In this document: positions 46,806 through 56,210 of the stretch, one piece after another
How positions within the stretch are numbered: position 1 is the stretch's first letter
Layout of the letters: every line of letters begins with the position of its first letter
From: Roseiarcus sp963794155
GTDB lineage: Bacteria > Pseudomonadota > Alphaproteobacteria > Rhizobiales > Beijerinckiaceae
DNA: 64,000 nt
Direction: 5' to 3'
Assembly: GCA_963794155.1 (NCBI GenBank)
Contig: CAWCCX010000017.1
Coordinates: 1-64,000, forward strand
Program-made: the position numbers and the translations under genes
The notes under the pieces: generated by a model
Told to the model about the DNA's origin: nothing
The model's database searches: none
Seen by the model: only the letters and a program-made list of their open reading frames with translations

Positions 46806-49520
46806 TCACGCTTGCCCCGCCCCGAACAGCCCGACACGGATCGCCTTCTCCAGTTCGAGGACCAAGATCAGCCCGACCGCCGCCGCCGCGGCGACGCCCA
46901 TGTCGGGCCAGTCGATTGGTCGGGTATCATACAAAAACTCGAGCGGGGGCAGGTAGGTGAAAAAGATCTGCAGCACGACGACGGCGGCGATGCCGATCGC
47001 GAGCGCGCGGGTCAACCGGATGGCGCTGAAGTCGAACGGGGCGCTGCGCCGGAGCCGGACGCTGAACAAATAAGCGACCTCGAGCCCGACCATCGCGTTG
47101 ACGGCGAAGGTCTGGGCGTGCTCGAGCTCCTCGCCGCGCCTCAGCGCCCAGAAGAAAACCGCGAACACCACGACGCAAAACAAGGCCGACACCAGCACGG
47201 TCCGCCAGATGAGGAGGCCGGAGAGAATCGGGGCCCGCGGATCGCGCGGCGGCCGGCCCATGACGCCGGGCTCGGCCGGGTCGAAGGCGAACACGAGCCC
47301 GAGGGTCACGCCGGTCACCATGTTGACCCACAGGATCTGCGCCGGGGTCATCGGCAGGGTGACGCCGGCGAGGATCGCAACGACGATCGCCATCGCCTGG
47401 CCGCCGTTGGTCGGCAACGTCCAGCCGAGCACCTTGACGAGATTGTCATAGACGATCCGGCCCTCGCGCACCGCTGCGGCGATGGTGGCGAAATTGTCGT
47501 CCGCGAGCACCATTTCGGCCGCCTCCTTCGCCGCTTCGGTACCCTTGCGGCCCATCGCCACCCCGACGTCGGCGCGCTTGAGCGCCGGCGCGTCATTGAC
47601 GCCGTCGCCGGTCATCGACACCACCGCGCCGTCGGCCTGCAGCGCCTCGACCAGCCTCAGCTTGTGCTCGGGGCTGGTGCGCGCGAACACCGCCGTCCCC
47701 GGCAGCGCGGCGCGCAGAGCTGCGTCGTCCATCGCGTCGACGGCCCGTCCGGTCAGAGTCTCGACCGGGCCTTCGCCGAGGCCGAGCTCGCGCGCAATCG
47801 CGGCTGCGGTCGAGGCGTGGTCGCCGGTGATCATCTTGACGTCGATGCCGGCCGCCCGGCAGTCGGCGATCGCCCGCACCGCCTCCGCGCGCGGCGGATC
47901 GATGAGCCCGATGAGGCCGATGAGGGTCAAACCGCCGCTTACGAGGTCGGCGAAGTCGAGCTTCTCCGCGTCAGGCGGCGCGAGCTTCGAGGCGAAGGCG
48001 ATGACGCGCTGGCCGCGGTCGGCGAGATAGTCGATCGCAGAACGCCATATCGCCGCGTCCAGCGGCTCGTCGGCGGCCTTCCGGAACTGGCGGTCGCAGA
48101 GTTCGAGCACCCGTTCGGGAGCGCCCTTGACGGTGACGAGCCTCACCGCGCCGGCGCGATTGAGGGTCGCCATGAAGCGATGGCGGGAATCGAAGGGGAT
48201 TTCCGCGAGCCGCGGAAAGTCGCGCCTCGCGGCTTCGGCGTCGGCGCCCGCCTTGATCGCCAGAGCGATCAGCGCGCCCTCCATTGGATCTCCGTCGACG
48301 ATCCAGTCCGTCCCCGTATGGCGCAAGGAGGCGTCGTTGCAAAGGACGGCGGCGAGCGCGATCTTGGTCAACGCGGGGTGGACCGCGGGCTCGATCCCAA
48401 CGCCGTCGAGAGTGATCGCGCCGCGGGGCTCGTAGCCGGCGCCGGTCGCCTCGAATGCGTCCAAGGCGGTCACCACGGCGCTCGCCGTCATCTGGTTCAA
48501 GGTCAGCGTACCGGTCTTGTCGGAGCAGATCGTCGACACGGCGCCCAGCGTTTCGACGGCGGGAAGACGGCGGATGATGGCGTTGCGCTCCGCCATCCGC
48601 CGGACCCCGATCGCCAGCGTGATCGTCATTACCGCGGGTAGGCCTTCGGGAATGGCGGCGACTGCGACGCCGACCGCGGCCATAAACGCGTGCTCGATCT
48701 CGTAGCCGCGAACAAGCGCCGCGAAAACGCAGACGCAGGCGGCGACCGCGAGGATCACGACCGTTAGCCGCCTGGCGAAGGCGTCCATCTGGCGCAGAAG
48801 CGGTGTGGTCAGGGATTCGACGCCACCGACCATGGCGCTGATGCGCCCAAGCTCGGTCATCGCCCCGGTCGCAACGACCAACCCTGCGCCTTGGCCGCTC
48901 GCGACGAGCGTGCCGGAATAGGCGATCGAAGTGCGGTCGCCGAGCGAAGCGTCGGCGGGGACGGGGTCGGTCCCCTTGTCGGCCGGCGCCGATTCGCCGG
49001 TCAGCACCGCCTCCTCGATCCTGAGGTTTGACGCCCGCAGAAGCCTGAGGTCGGCGGGAATGCGGTCGCCGGCCTCGGCGAGCACGACGTCGCCGACGAC
49101 CAGGCTTTCGACCGGGATCGTGAGGCGCCGTCCGCCGCGCAGGACCGAGGTCTCGCGCGTCAGCATGCCGCGAATGGCGTCGAGCGCCTTCTCGGCGCGG
49201 CCCTCCTGGATGAAGCCAATCGTCGCGTTGATGACGACAACGCCGAGGATGACCACGGTGTCGACGCCGTGGCCGAGCAGGAACGCGATCAGCGCTGAAG
49301 CGAGCAGGACATAGATCAGGAGGTTGTTGACCTGGGCGAACAGCCGCGCCGCGAGCGAACGCCGCTTCCCGGCCGGCAGGCGATTGGGCCCGTTCGCCCC
49401 GAGCCGTTGCGCCGCCTCGACGGATGTCAATCCTTCGGCCGACGAGCGGCAGAGCTCGAGGGCGACCTCGACCGGTTCCGCGTGCCAGGGGCGTTCCGCG
49501 ACCGCGGTCTTATCCTGCAT
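46806..49520 (-). CDS. P-type cation-transporting ATPase (P2-like)
   Basis: 904 residues from ATG 49520, with GGAGAG 7 nt upstream; TTG 49526 is less likely. The N-terminal cation ATPase domain is followed by the actuator TGES-type loop (LTGESAPADKG), the M4 motif AIPEGLPAVMT, the phosphorylation site CSDKTGTLTLNQM, and the hinge TGDGVNDAPALKRAD. About ten membrane helices are expected. The M6 sequence WVNMVTGVTLGLVFAFDPAE fits bacterial P2-type pumps of unsettled specificity (calcium, magnesium or other cations). It is complete and monocistronic, convergent with the methyltransferase gene. Confidence 0.93.
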   Translation of the reverse strand: MQDKTAVAERPWHAEPVEVALELCRSSAEGLTSVEAAQRLGANGPNRLPAGKRRSLAARLFAQVNNLLIYVLLASALIAFLLGHGVDTVVILGVVVINATIGFIQEGRAEKALDAIRGMLTRETSVLRGGRRLTIPVESLVVGDVVLAEAGDRIPADLRLLRASNLRIEEAVLTGESAPADKGTDPVPADASLGDRTSIAYSGTLVASGQGAGLVVATGAMTELGRISAMVGGVESLTTPLLRQMDAFARRLTVVILAVAACVCVFAALVRGYEIEHAFMAAVGVAVAAIPEGLPAVMTITLAIGVRRMAERNAIIRRLPAVETLGAVSTICSDKTGTLTLNQMTASAVVTALDAFEATGAGYEPRGAITLDGVGIEPAVHPALTKIALAAVLCNDASLRHTGTDWIVDGDPMEGALIALAIKAGADAEAARRDFPRLAEIPFDSRHRFMATLNRAGAVRLVTVKGAPERVLELCDRQFRKAADEPLDAAIWRSAIDYLADRGQRVIAFASKLAPPDAEKLDFADLVSGGLTLIGLIGLIDPPRAEAVRAIADCRAAGIDVKMITGDHASTAAAIARELGLGEGPVETLTGRAVDAMDDAALRAALPGTAVFARTSPEHKLRLVEALQADGAVVSMTGDGVNDAPALKRADVGVAMGRKGTEAAKEAAEMVLADDNFATIAAAVREGRIVYDNLVKVLGWTLPTNGGQAMAIVVAILAGVTLPMTPAQILWVNMVTGVTLGLVFAFDPAEPGVMGRPPRDPRAPILSGLLIWRTVLVSALFCVVVFAVFFWALRRGEELEHAQTFAVNAMVGLEVAYLFSVRLRRSAPFDFSAIRLTRALAIGIAAVVVLQIFFTYLPPLEFLYDTRPIDWPDMGVAAAAAVGLILVLELEKAIRVGLFGAGQA

Positions 49521-49546
49521 CCGCAAGCTCTCCGAACCGCACTCGC

Positions 49547-50372
49547 CTAGCCCGCCGCCGCCGCGATGTCCTTCTCGCCAAGTCCTTTGGCCTCGGCGCG
49601 CGCAAACACCTTGACCGCGCCCGAGATCATATCGCCGGGCGCGCCCAGCGAATGGCCGAGCGCCGCCGCATAGCGGGCGTCCTTCAGCATCAGATAGAGG
49701 GCGAAATCCGTCTGGTCGAAGTCGCCGGCGAGCATGCGCGGCAGCTTCATCTTCACGATCGGACTCACGGCGGCGCTGGACAGGATCAGATCGGAAACCT
49801 GCTCGGGTCTGAAGCCTGCTTTGTTAGCGACATCGACCGCCTCAGCGAGCGCGGCGGTCTGGGCGGCGATGAGCTGGTTGTTGATGAGCTTCCAGGTCGC
49901 TCCCGCGCCGGCCGGTCCGAGCCGGTCCATCTTGCTCCCGACGGCGGCCAGCGCCGGGCGCGCCGCCTCGAAGGTCGCTTCGTCGCCGCCGACGAAGAAC
50001 CTGAGCTCGCCTGACGCCGCCGCCTGACGGCTGCCGCCGACCGGGGCATCCAGGAAGCCGCATCCCTTGGCGCGCGCGTGACCGGCGAGCTCTCGCACCC
50101 AATCGGGCGTCAGCGTGCTCGAATTCGACGGCGATCGCCCCTGTCTTCGCCCCGGCGAGCGCCCCGTCGGGCGCGAGCCACACGCTGGGCGAGGCTGCAT
50201 CGTCCGCGACCATGGCGAAGATGAGATCGGCGCCCGCGGCCGCCTCGCGCGGCGTCGCCGCGACCTGAGCGCCCTTGGCGAGGAGCGCCCGCGCCTTGGC
50301 GGGCGTGCGGTTGAAGACCGAGAGCGCGAAGCCCTTGGCCAGCCAATTGGCGGCCATGCCGGCCCCCATCAC
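49547..50372 (-). pseudogene. 3-hydroxyisobutyrate dehydrogenase-like, frameshifted
   Basis: The N-terminal part (GAGMAANWLAKGFALSVFNR, ADLIFAMVADDAASPSVWL) is in one frame. The rest (STLTPDWVRELAGHARAKGC, FLDAPVGGSRQAAASGELRF, ATWKLINNQLIAAQTAALAE) is in another. The switch is at about 50124, where removing one T from GTCGAATTCGAGC restores VESSTLT. The catalytic Lys is in WKLINNQ. The start also looks disturbed: GLGV-MGAG needs a start upstream, but ATG at 50403 is in the wrong phase. Two single-base errors in a well-conserved gene raise the possibility of sequencing indels. Confidence 0.8.
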
Positions 50373-50481
50373 GCCAAGACCGAGCAGCGCAACGCGTGCA
50401 TGATGATGCTCCCTTAGAACACGAACCTGCCGCGGCGCTTCTCCGCGCTCGAAGTCCAGCCAGGACCAGTGAAGGCGCGCC

Positions 50482-51012
50482 TTACAGCACGTGCGAGCCG
50501 TCGCCGGCGCGCTTGGCGGCCTTCTGGAATTTCTTGATCACCCGATCGCGCTTGAGCTTGGAGATGTGGTCGATGAAGAGCACGCCGTCGAGGTGGTCGA
50601 TCTCGTGCTGCAAAACGGTCGCGAGCAGACCCTCCGCGAGGACCTCTCGCAACGTGCCGTCGCGGTCGAGGGCGCGGGCGCGCACGGACGCGGGCCGTTC
50701 GACCTCGGCGTAATATTCTGGAATGCTGAGGCAACCCTCCTCGTAGGTCGAACGGTCCTCGGACGACCACACGATCTCGGGATTGATGAACACCTGCGGC
50801 TGAGGCTCTTCCTCCTTTTTCGCCACGTCCACCACCAAGAGGCGGATCGGCTCGGCAACCTGGATCGCCGCCAGGCCAACGCCGGGCGCCTCATGCATCG
50901 TCTCGATCATGTCGTCGATCAGGCGGCGCAGCGAATCGTCGACCCGCTCGATCTTTTTGCTGACCAGGCGCAGCTTGGGGTCGGGCAAAATGATGATCGG
51001 TCGCTGGGCCAT
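50482..51012 (-). CDS. def: Peptide deformylase
   Basis: 176 residues. It removes the formyl group from the N-terminal methionine of new proteins. All three family motifs are present: GVGLAAIQV (45-53), EGCLSIPEYYAEVERP with metal-binding Cys94, and LQHEIDHLDG with His136, Glu137 and His140. Length is normal for the type I enzyme. No fmt gene is beside it, although def-fmt pairing is common. It is divergent from rmuC with about 125 bp between them. Confidence 0.96.
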   Translation of the reverse strand: MAQRPIIILPDPKLRLVSKKIERVDDSLRRLIDDMIETMHEAPGVGLAAIQVAEPIRLLVVDVAKKEEEPQPQVFINPEIVWSSEDRSTYEEGCLSIPEYYAEVERPASVRARALDRDGTLREVLAEGLLATVLQHEIDHLDGVLFIDHISKLKRDRVIKKFQKAAKRAGDGSHVL

Positions 51013-51137
51013 GTCCGAGCTTTTTTGCGGGGAGCGCCGCGACTGATAATCGCCTGGACACGCGGGGTCAAACGTGTTCTTATTTTGTTCCGAACAGATT
51101 CGCCGGCTGGCCCTCTTTGACGTCTCAAGCCTCGCCT

Positions 51138-52304
51138 ATGACTGTCATTGACGGCGTCGCGATTTTTCCCGCGGACGCGCTCGGCGCGGCTTTGGCCCTG
51201 CTCGCGACGCTGACGCTTCTGACGCTGATCGCGCTCTGGCGCGCCGGCGCTGGGCGACGGCGCGAGCGCGAAGCGGCGGAAGAGCGGCAGCAGGCGATCG
51301 AGGAGCGGTTCGCCGCGCTCGCTCAATCGAGCGCCGAGCTCGGCGGCAGGGTCGGGGCGATGGCCGAGCAGCTGGGGTCGCGGCAAACGGACCTCGCGCG
51401 GGTGGTCGCCGACCGGCTCGATTCGGTCGGGGCGCGGCTCGGCGCCGGGCTCGAAAGTCAGGCCCAGACGACCGGCGAATCGCTTGGCCGGCTTAACGAG
51501 CGGCTCGCGGTGATCGACGCCGCGCAATCGCGCCTGACCGAGATGACGCGCGAGGTGGTGTCGCTGAAGGACATTCTCGCCAACAAGCAGGCGCGGGGCG
51601 CGTTCGGCCAGGGCCGGATGGAAGCGATCGTGCGCGATGGCCTGCCGGCGGGCGCCTACGAATTCCAGTTCACCCTCTCGAACCGCGCCCGGCCCGATTG
51701 CGTCATTCGCCTGCCGGGCGATCCGCGCCTGCTTGCAGTCGACGCCAAGTTTCCGCTCGAGGGCTTTTCGGCCTATCGCGTCGCGCGCGACGACGAGGCG
51801 CGAAAAGCGGCGCATACCCGCGTGCGCGCCGACGTCGGCAAGCATGTCAAGGACATCGCCGAGCGCTATCTCTTGCCCGGCGAGACCCAGGACATCGCCT
51901 TGATGTTCGTGCCATCGGAGGCGATCTATTCCGATCTCGTCGAGCATTTCGACGAATTGGTGCAAAGGGCGCACCGCGCGCGCGTCGTCATCGTTTCGCC
52001 GACGCTGATGATGATGGCGATCAACGTCGCCCAGTCGATACTCCGCGATGCGCGCATGCGCGACGAAGCGCATGAAATCCAGGCCGAGGTCGGCAAGCTG
52101 ATGAACGACATCCGGCTGATCGTCGAACGCGCGGCGAAGCTCGAAGCGCATTTCCGCCAGGCGCAGGAAGATTTGTCCGGAATCGGCGCCGCGAGCCTGC
52201 GGATCGCCAAACGCGGGGAGCGGATCGAAGGGATGGACTTCGCCCGCGAGGAGGAGGTCAGCGCGCCGCCCGATTTGCTGCGTTTGGCTCGCGGCGCGGA
52301 ATAG
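51138..52304 (+). CDS. rmuC: DNA recombination protein RmuC
   Basis: About 389 residues. RmuC limits inversions at short inverted repeats and carries a nuclease-like fold. An N-terminal membrane helix (ALGAALALLATLTLLTLIAL) is followed by a coiled coil (about 45-150). The RmuC domain follows: NKQARGAFGQGRMEAIV, LLAVDAKFPLEGFSAY, VKDIAERYLLPGETQDIALM, FVPSEAIYSDLVEHF and VVIVSPTLMMMAINVAQSI. ATG 51138 was preferred over TTG 51117 because it opens directly into the helix; neither has a good ribosome site. Confidence 0.93.
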   Translation: MTVIDGVAIFPADALGAALALLATLTLLTLIALWRAGAGRRREREAAEERQQAIEERFAALAQSSAELGGRVGAMAEQLGSRQTDLARVVADRLDSVGARLGAGLESQAQTTGESLGRLNERLAVIDAAQSRLTEMTREVVSLKDILANKQARGAFGQGRMEAIVRDGLPAGAYEFQFTLSNRARPDCVIRLPGDPRLLAVDAKFPLEGFSAYRVARDDEARKAAHTRVRADVGKHVKDIAERYLLPGETQDIALMFVPSEAIYSDLVEHFDELVQRAHRARVVIVSPTLMMMAINVAQSILRDARMRDEAHEIQAEVGKLMNDIRLIVERAAKLEAHFRQAQEDLSGIGAASLRIAKRGERIEGMDFAREEEVSAPPDLLRLARGAE

Positions 52305-52430
52305 GGACTTGCGCCTGGCGCTCGTTGCCGCCCGTTTCCTCAGGCTGGACTGCCTGGTCTGCTTCGAAACCGGCCGAGTGACGGCCGTCGATCGAGCGTC
52401 CAGATTAGATTGCAACGCATGGGAGGCGGG

Positions 52431-52844
52431 ATGAGTTCGCATGCTGAAGGCGTCGCGCCGTTCGTCCGTGAGGAAGCGGACGCGCCGCGGGATGGCTGGG
52501 ACGATCCGGTGCGCGGCCGGGTTCATTGGCGAACCCTGTTCTCCCACGGCCTCACGCCATCAGCCGGCCTCACTTGCGGCGTCACCGAGCTCGGGCCGGG
52601 CGACTGGTTGGGACTGCATCGCCACACGCCGCCGGAAATCTACTACGTGTTCGCGGGCGCGGGAGTCGTGAGCCTCGATGGCCGTGAGGTTGCGGTTAGG
52701 GCAGGGAGCGCGGTGTTCATTCCGGGCATGGTCGAGCATGGAATCCGGCAGACGGGAGATGAGACTTTGCGGCTCTTCTACGGCTTTCCGGTCGATTCGT
52801 TCGACAGCGTGGAATATCTGTTTTCCGCTGCTGCGCGCGCATGA
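52431..52844 (+). CDS. Cupin-domain protein
   Basis: 137 residues from ATG 52431, with GGGAGG upstream. A single small beta-barrel cupin: motif 1 is GLHRHTPPEIYYVFAGAGVV (His-x-His and Glu metal ligands) and motif 2 is GSAVFIPGMVEHGIRQTGDE with the second His. The fold and metal site resemble cupins acting on small organic substrates, including some DMSP lyases, but no motif fixes the substrate. It is monocistronic, or the first of a short same-strand run. Confidence 0.82.
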   Translation: MSSHAEGVAPFVREEADAPRDGWDDPVRGRVHWRTLFSHGLTPSAGLTCGVTELGPGDWLGLHRHTPPEIYYVFAGAGVVSLDGREVAVRAGSAVFIPGMVEHGIRQTGDETLRLFYGFPVDSFDSVEYLFSAAARA

Positions 52845-52919
52845 GCCAATGAGCGGTCCCGACGCCCGCGGCAGAGCACGCTTGCCAGCGCCGCCGCGCC
52901 GCGATAGCGCTCCCGAGTC

Positions 52920-53450
52920 ATGTCGATGTCCATGTCCATCACGCCTTACGGGTCCGCGCCCGGCCGCGAATGCGGAAGCTGCACCATGTGCTGCAAGGTC
53001 TATACCTTTCCCGAAATCGGCAAACCGGCGGGCGTCTGGTGCAAGTTCTGCAATCCAGGCAAGGGCTGCAAGATTCACGACAATGTCCCTGATCCGTGCC
53101 GGGACTTCTTCTGCCTGTGGATGACCGACGGGACCATGCCGGATGACTGGCGGCCGGACCGGGCGCGGTTCGTCCTGACGATCTACCCAACGAACGGCTT
53201 CGTCTATGGGCAGGTCGATCTCGGCTCGCCCGGCGCCTGGCGCAGGCCGCCTTACTACGAGAGGCTGCGCGCGATGGCGAGAACGCTCCTCGAGCAGCGG
53301 CGACATCTCCTCATGTTCGTCGGCGACCAGGCGACGCTGGTCATGCCCGACGAGGACGTTCCGCTCGGTAAGATGACGGCCGAGGACGATTTTCGCATCG
53401 AACCTGTCTTCGGGCCAAAGGGTCCGACATGGCGGGCGACGAAAGTCTGA
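52920..53450 (+). CDS. YkgJ-like cysteine-cluster protein
   Basis: 176 residues. The cysteines are CGSCTMCCKVYTF, WCKFCNPGKGCKIH and PCRDFFCLW, a CxxCxxCC type cluster that fits a zinc or iron-sulfur site in the YkgJ (UPF0153) superfamily. The C-terminal half, with YERLRAMARTLLEQRRHLLM, has no known motif. Three in-frame methionines (MSMSMS) make the start slightly uncertain. The function is unknown. It overlaps out-of-frame sequence preceding the next gene. Confidence 0.78.
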   Translation: MSMSMSITPYGSAPGRECGSCTMCCKVYTFPEIGKPAGVWCKFCNPGKGCKIHDNVPDPCRDFFCLWMTDGTMPDDWRPDRARFVLTIYPTNGFVYGQVDLGSPGAWRRPPYYERLRAMARTLLEQRRHLLMFVGDQATLVMPDEDVPLGKMTAEDDFRIEPVFGPKGPTWRATKV

Positions 53451-53554
53451 GGTTGTCTGTCGCACCGTCGCGGGCTCCGTGCGGCGGCGCACCCTGGACC
53501 GAAGGCGGCGAGGCCATTATCTTCGCCCGCCAACACAAGCAAGTCCTCAGCCGG

Positions 53555-53938
53555 ATGATTGGACGTCTTTTAATTGGGTTTGGGGTCGCCGTCGCCTTTT
53601 CCGAGCCGGCGTTCGCCGAACTCGCGATGACCGGCGCTCCGGTTGCGATGCGCGCCGGGCCGGCGGGCGGCGCGCGGATCGTGCAGCGCATCCCGGCGAG
53701 CGCCGAGATCGAGGTCGGGAAATGCGCGCGCGGCTGGCGCCAGGCCTCATGGCGGAATGGTTCGGGCTACATCCCTTGCGAAGCGGTGGTCCTCGGCCCG
53801 CCGCCCGCGACCCTGCCCGGGAACGAATTGCCTCCGCCGGTCGTCTACGCGCTGCCGACCTACGTCACGCCCCCGGCATGGCGATGGCAGGGTGCCTATG
53901 TCGGGGGCAACTTTGGCTTCGGCTCTGGCGGCTGGTAG
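53555..53938 (+). CDS. Exported bacterial SH3-domain protein
   Basis: 127 residues from ATG 53555, which opens into a signal peptide (GRLLIGFGVAVAFSEPAFA). The mature part begins with an SH3b domain of about 65 residues (GAPVAMRAGPAGGARIVQRI, CARGWRQASWRNGSGYIPC), with two cysteines that could pair. It ends in a Pro-rich segment and a Gly/aromatic tail (GAYVGGNFGFGSGGW), like the start of an outer-membrane beta-barrel strand. The longer frame to 53429 is rejected. It probably binds cell-wall material; this is inferred from the domain. Confidence 0.7.
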   Translation: MIGRLLIGFGVAVAFSEPAFAELAMTGAPVAMRAGPAGGARIVQRIPASAEIEVGKCARGWRQASWRNGSGYIPCEAVVLGPPPATLPGNELPPPVVYALPTYVTPPAWRWQGAYVGGNFGFGSGGW

Positions 53939-54022
53939 CGCCGGGCCGCCGGCGGACGGGCCGCCCCTACCCATGAGCGCCTCCCGGTCTTATATGGCGG
54001 ATCGACCCCTCTAGAGCAGGAG

Positions 54023-55063
54023 ATGAACCGCGTGACTGCGAGCCACGAGCCGGAGAAAATTCCTGTCACCGTCCTCACCGGCTATCTCGGCGCCGGCAAG
54101 ACGACACTGCTCAACCGGATCTTGAGCGAACCGCACGGCAAGCGCTACGCGGTCGTCGTCAATGAATTCGGCGAGATCGGCATCGACAACGAGCTCATCA
54201 TCGGCGCCGACGAGGAAGTATTCGAGATGAACAACGGCTGCATCTGCTGCACCGTGCGCGGCGACCTCATCCGCATCATCGAGGGGCTGATGAAGCGCAA
54301 GGGCCGGTTCGACGCGATCATCGTCGAGACGACCGGCCTCGCCGATCCCGCGCCGGTGGCGCAGACCTTCTTCGTCGACGAGGATGTACGCGAGGCGGCG
54401 CGGCTCGACGCGGTGGTGACGGTCGCCGACGCCAAATGGCTCGCCCAGCGCCTGCGCGACGCGCCCGAGGCCAAGAACCAGATCGCTTTCGCCGACGTCA
54501 TCATCATCAACAAGACCGACCTCGTCAGCCCGGCCGAACTGCGCGAGGTGGAAGCGCGCATCCGCGCGATCAACCCTTACGCTTCGCTCCATCGGGCAAA
54601 GAAATGCGACGTCAAGCTCGCCGACGTGCTCGAGCGCCGCGCGTTCGATCTCGACCGCATCCTCGACATCGAGCCCGACTTCCTTGTCGCTGAAGATCAC
54701 GATCACGATCACGATCATGACCCTGATCACGGCCATCATCGTCACGGCCTCAAGCATTATCACGACGAGGACATGCAGTCGGTCGCGGTCAGGCTCGAGG
54801 GCGAGGTCGATCCGGCCAAGTTCATGCCGTGGATCAATCGCGTCACCCAGGAGCAGGGTCTTAACATCCTGCGCTGCAAAGGCATCGTGGCGATGAAGGG
54901 CGACCCCAAGCGCTTCGTGTTCCAAGGCGTGCACATGATGCTCGACGGCAACTCGCAGCGCGAATGGAAACCGGACGAAAAGCGGGAGTCGAAGGTCGTA
55001 TTCATCGGCCGCGACCTGGCGGAGGACGACATCCGCAACGGATTCCTGGCCTGCGCGGCGTGA
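54023..55063 (+). CDS. CobW/COG0523 metallochaperone GTPase
   Basis: 346 residues. The GTPase motifs are GYLGAGKTT (20-28), the Mg-binding VVETTGLADPAP region and NKTD near 161. The metal-binding CxCC motif is NNGCICC (Cys73, Cys75, Cys76). A His/Asp-rich loop (HDHDHDHDPDHGHHRHG) lies before the C-terminal CobW domain and should bind zinc. GCAGGAG precedes ATG 54023. The following WD40 gene is a frequent neighbour of zinc-type COG0523 genes in alphaproteobacteria, which supports a zinc-supply role. No Zur box was recognised upstream. Confidence 0.9.
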   Translation: MNRVTASHEPEKIPVTVLTGYLGAGKTTLLNRILSEPHGKRYAVVVNEFGEIGIDNELIIGADEEVFEMNNGCICCTVRGDLIRIIEGLMKRKGRFDAIIVETTGLADPAPVAQTFFVDEDVREAARLDAVVTVADAKWLAQRLRDAPEAKNQIAFADVIIINKTDLVSPAELREVEARIRAINPYASLHRAKKCDVKLADVLERRAFDLDRILDIEPDFLVAEDHDHDHDHDPDHGHHRHGLKHYHDEDMQSVAVRLEGEVDPAKFMPWINRVTQEQGLNILRCKGIVAMKGDPKRFVFQGVHMMLDGNSQREWKPDEKRESKVVFIGRDLAEDDIRNGFLACAA

Positions 55064-55119
55064 CCAGCGTCCAGCCTTATCTTGCTCGCGCTTGAGCCCC
55101 GTCGCCGATCCATTTTCGC

Positions 55120-56121
55120 ATGAGCGACGCCCGCGCAACCGCCTCCCTTACCCAGCATGTTCGCCAGTTTGAGACGGGCGCGCATGTCGTGGCGGCGGCG
55201 TTCGTCGATGGCGCGCCGACGCTGGCGCTGGCCGACGGGGCGGTGCTGATCGGCGAGCCGGGGGACCAGAGGCGAGTCGTCGTTCATCCCGACGCGTCGG
55301 TTCTGACCGCGATCAGCGACCGCAAGATGCTGCTCACCGGCGGCGACGATGGACGCGTCGTCGCGGTGCGGGCCGACGGCGGGCTGGACGAGATCGCCGA
55401 CGAGAAAGGCCGATGGATCGACGCCCTGGCGTTGCGCGGCAATGCCTATGGGTGGAGCGCAGGCAAGCAGGTTCGCGCGCGAGACGAAACGGGGACCGTC
55501 AAGACCTGGAGCGCGCCGTCGACGGCTCGAGGGCTCGCCTTTCAGCCCAAGGGCTACCGTCTCGCGGCGACGCACTACAATGGCGCGACGCTGTGGTTTC
55601 CGAAGGTCGAAGGCGCCCCGCAAACGCTTGAGTGGAAGGGCGCCCATCTCGACGCCACTTTCTCTCCCGACGGGCGTTTCCTGGTCACCTCGATGCAGGA
55701 GAATGCGCTCCACGGCTGGCGGCTCGCCAATTCGCGCAATATGCGGATGACCGGATACCCAGCCAAGACCCGCTCGCTGTCGTGGTCGCACGACGGGCAG
55801 TGGCTTGCGACCTCGGGCGCCGACGCGGCCGTCGTCTGGCCGTTCAAGGACAAGGACGGGCCGATGGGGAAGGCCCCGCGCGAATGCGGGGTGCGCGAGG
55901 CGCGGGTGACCCGGGTGGCGTTTCATCCGAAAGCGCTCGTCGTCGCGATCGGCTACGCGGACGGCGCCATTCTCCTATGCCGTCTTGCGGACGGGGCCGA
56001 AATTCCGGCGCGCGATGCGGGCGACGGTCCAGTGAGCGCGCTCGGTTGGGATGCCGCGGGCGCGCGCCTGCTCTTTGGCCTCGAGTCCGGCGCGGCGGGT
56101 CTGCTGACCTTGCCGGGCTGA
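55120..56121 (+). CDS. WD40-repeat protein
   Basis: 333 residues forming about seven WD40-like blades (KMLLTGGDDGRVVAVRAD, HLDATFSPDGRFLVTSM, TRSLSWSHDGQWLATSGADA, VTRVAFHPKALVVAIGYADG). No signal peptide, so a cytoplasmic scaffold is likely. It follows the CobW-type gene by 56 bp, probably in the same operon. No catalytic motif is present; the partner is unknown. Confidence 0.85.
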   Translation: MSDARATASLTQHVRQFETGAHVVAAAFVDGAPTLALADGAVLIGEPGDQRRVVVHPDASVLTAISDRKMLLTGGDDGRVVAVRADGGLDEIADEKGRWIDALALRGNAYGWSAGKQVRARDETGTVKTWSAPSTARGLAFQPKGYRLAATHYNGATLWFPKVEGAPQTLEWKGAHLDATFSPDGRFLVTSMQENALHGWRLANSRNMRMTGYPAKTRSLSWSHDGQWLATSGADAAVVWPFKDKDGPMGKAPRECGVREARVTRVAFHPKALVVAIGYADGAILLCRLADGAEIPARDAGDGPVSALGWDAAGARLLFGLESGAAGLLTLPG

Positions 56122-56210
56122 ACCGCCGGTTACGCGGCGGTCGGCGCTTCGGCTTGCCAGCCGGACCCGAACAGGAGAAAGCTCGCGCCGCAAACGACGC
56201 CGGGAACGCA

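Noticed and set aside
46812..48641. A 609-codon plus-strand frame
   Set aside because: It is the complement of the P-type ATPase gene, a common artefact in GC-rich DNA.
55632..56210. A 193-codon N-terminal extension of the kinase-phosphatase gene
   Set aside because: It is out-of-frame overlap with the WD40 gene, Arg-rich, and the FGGY family start is at ATG 56211.
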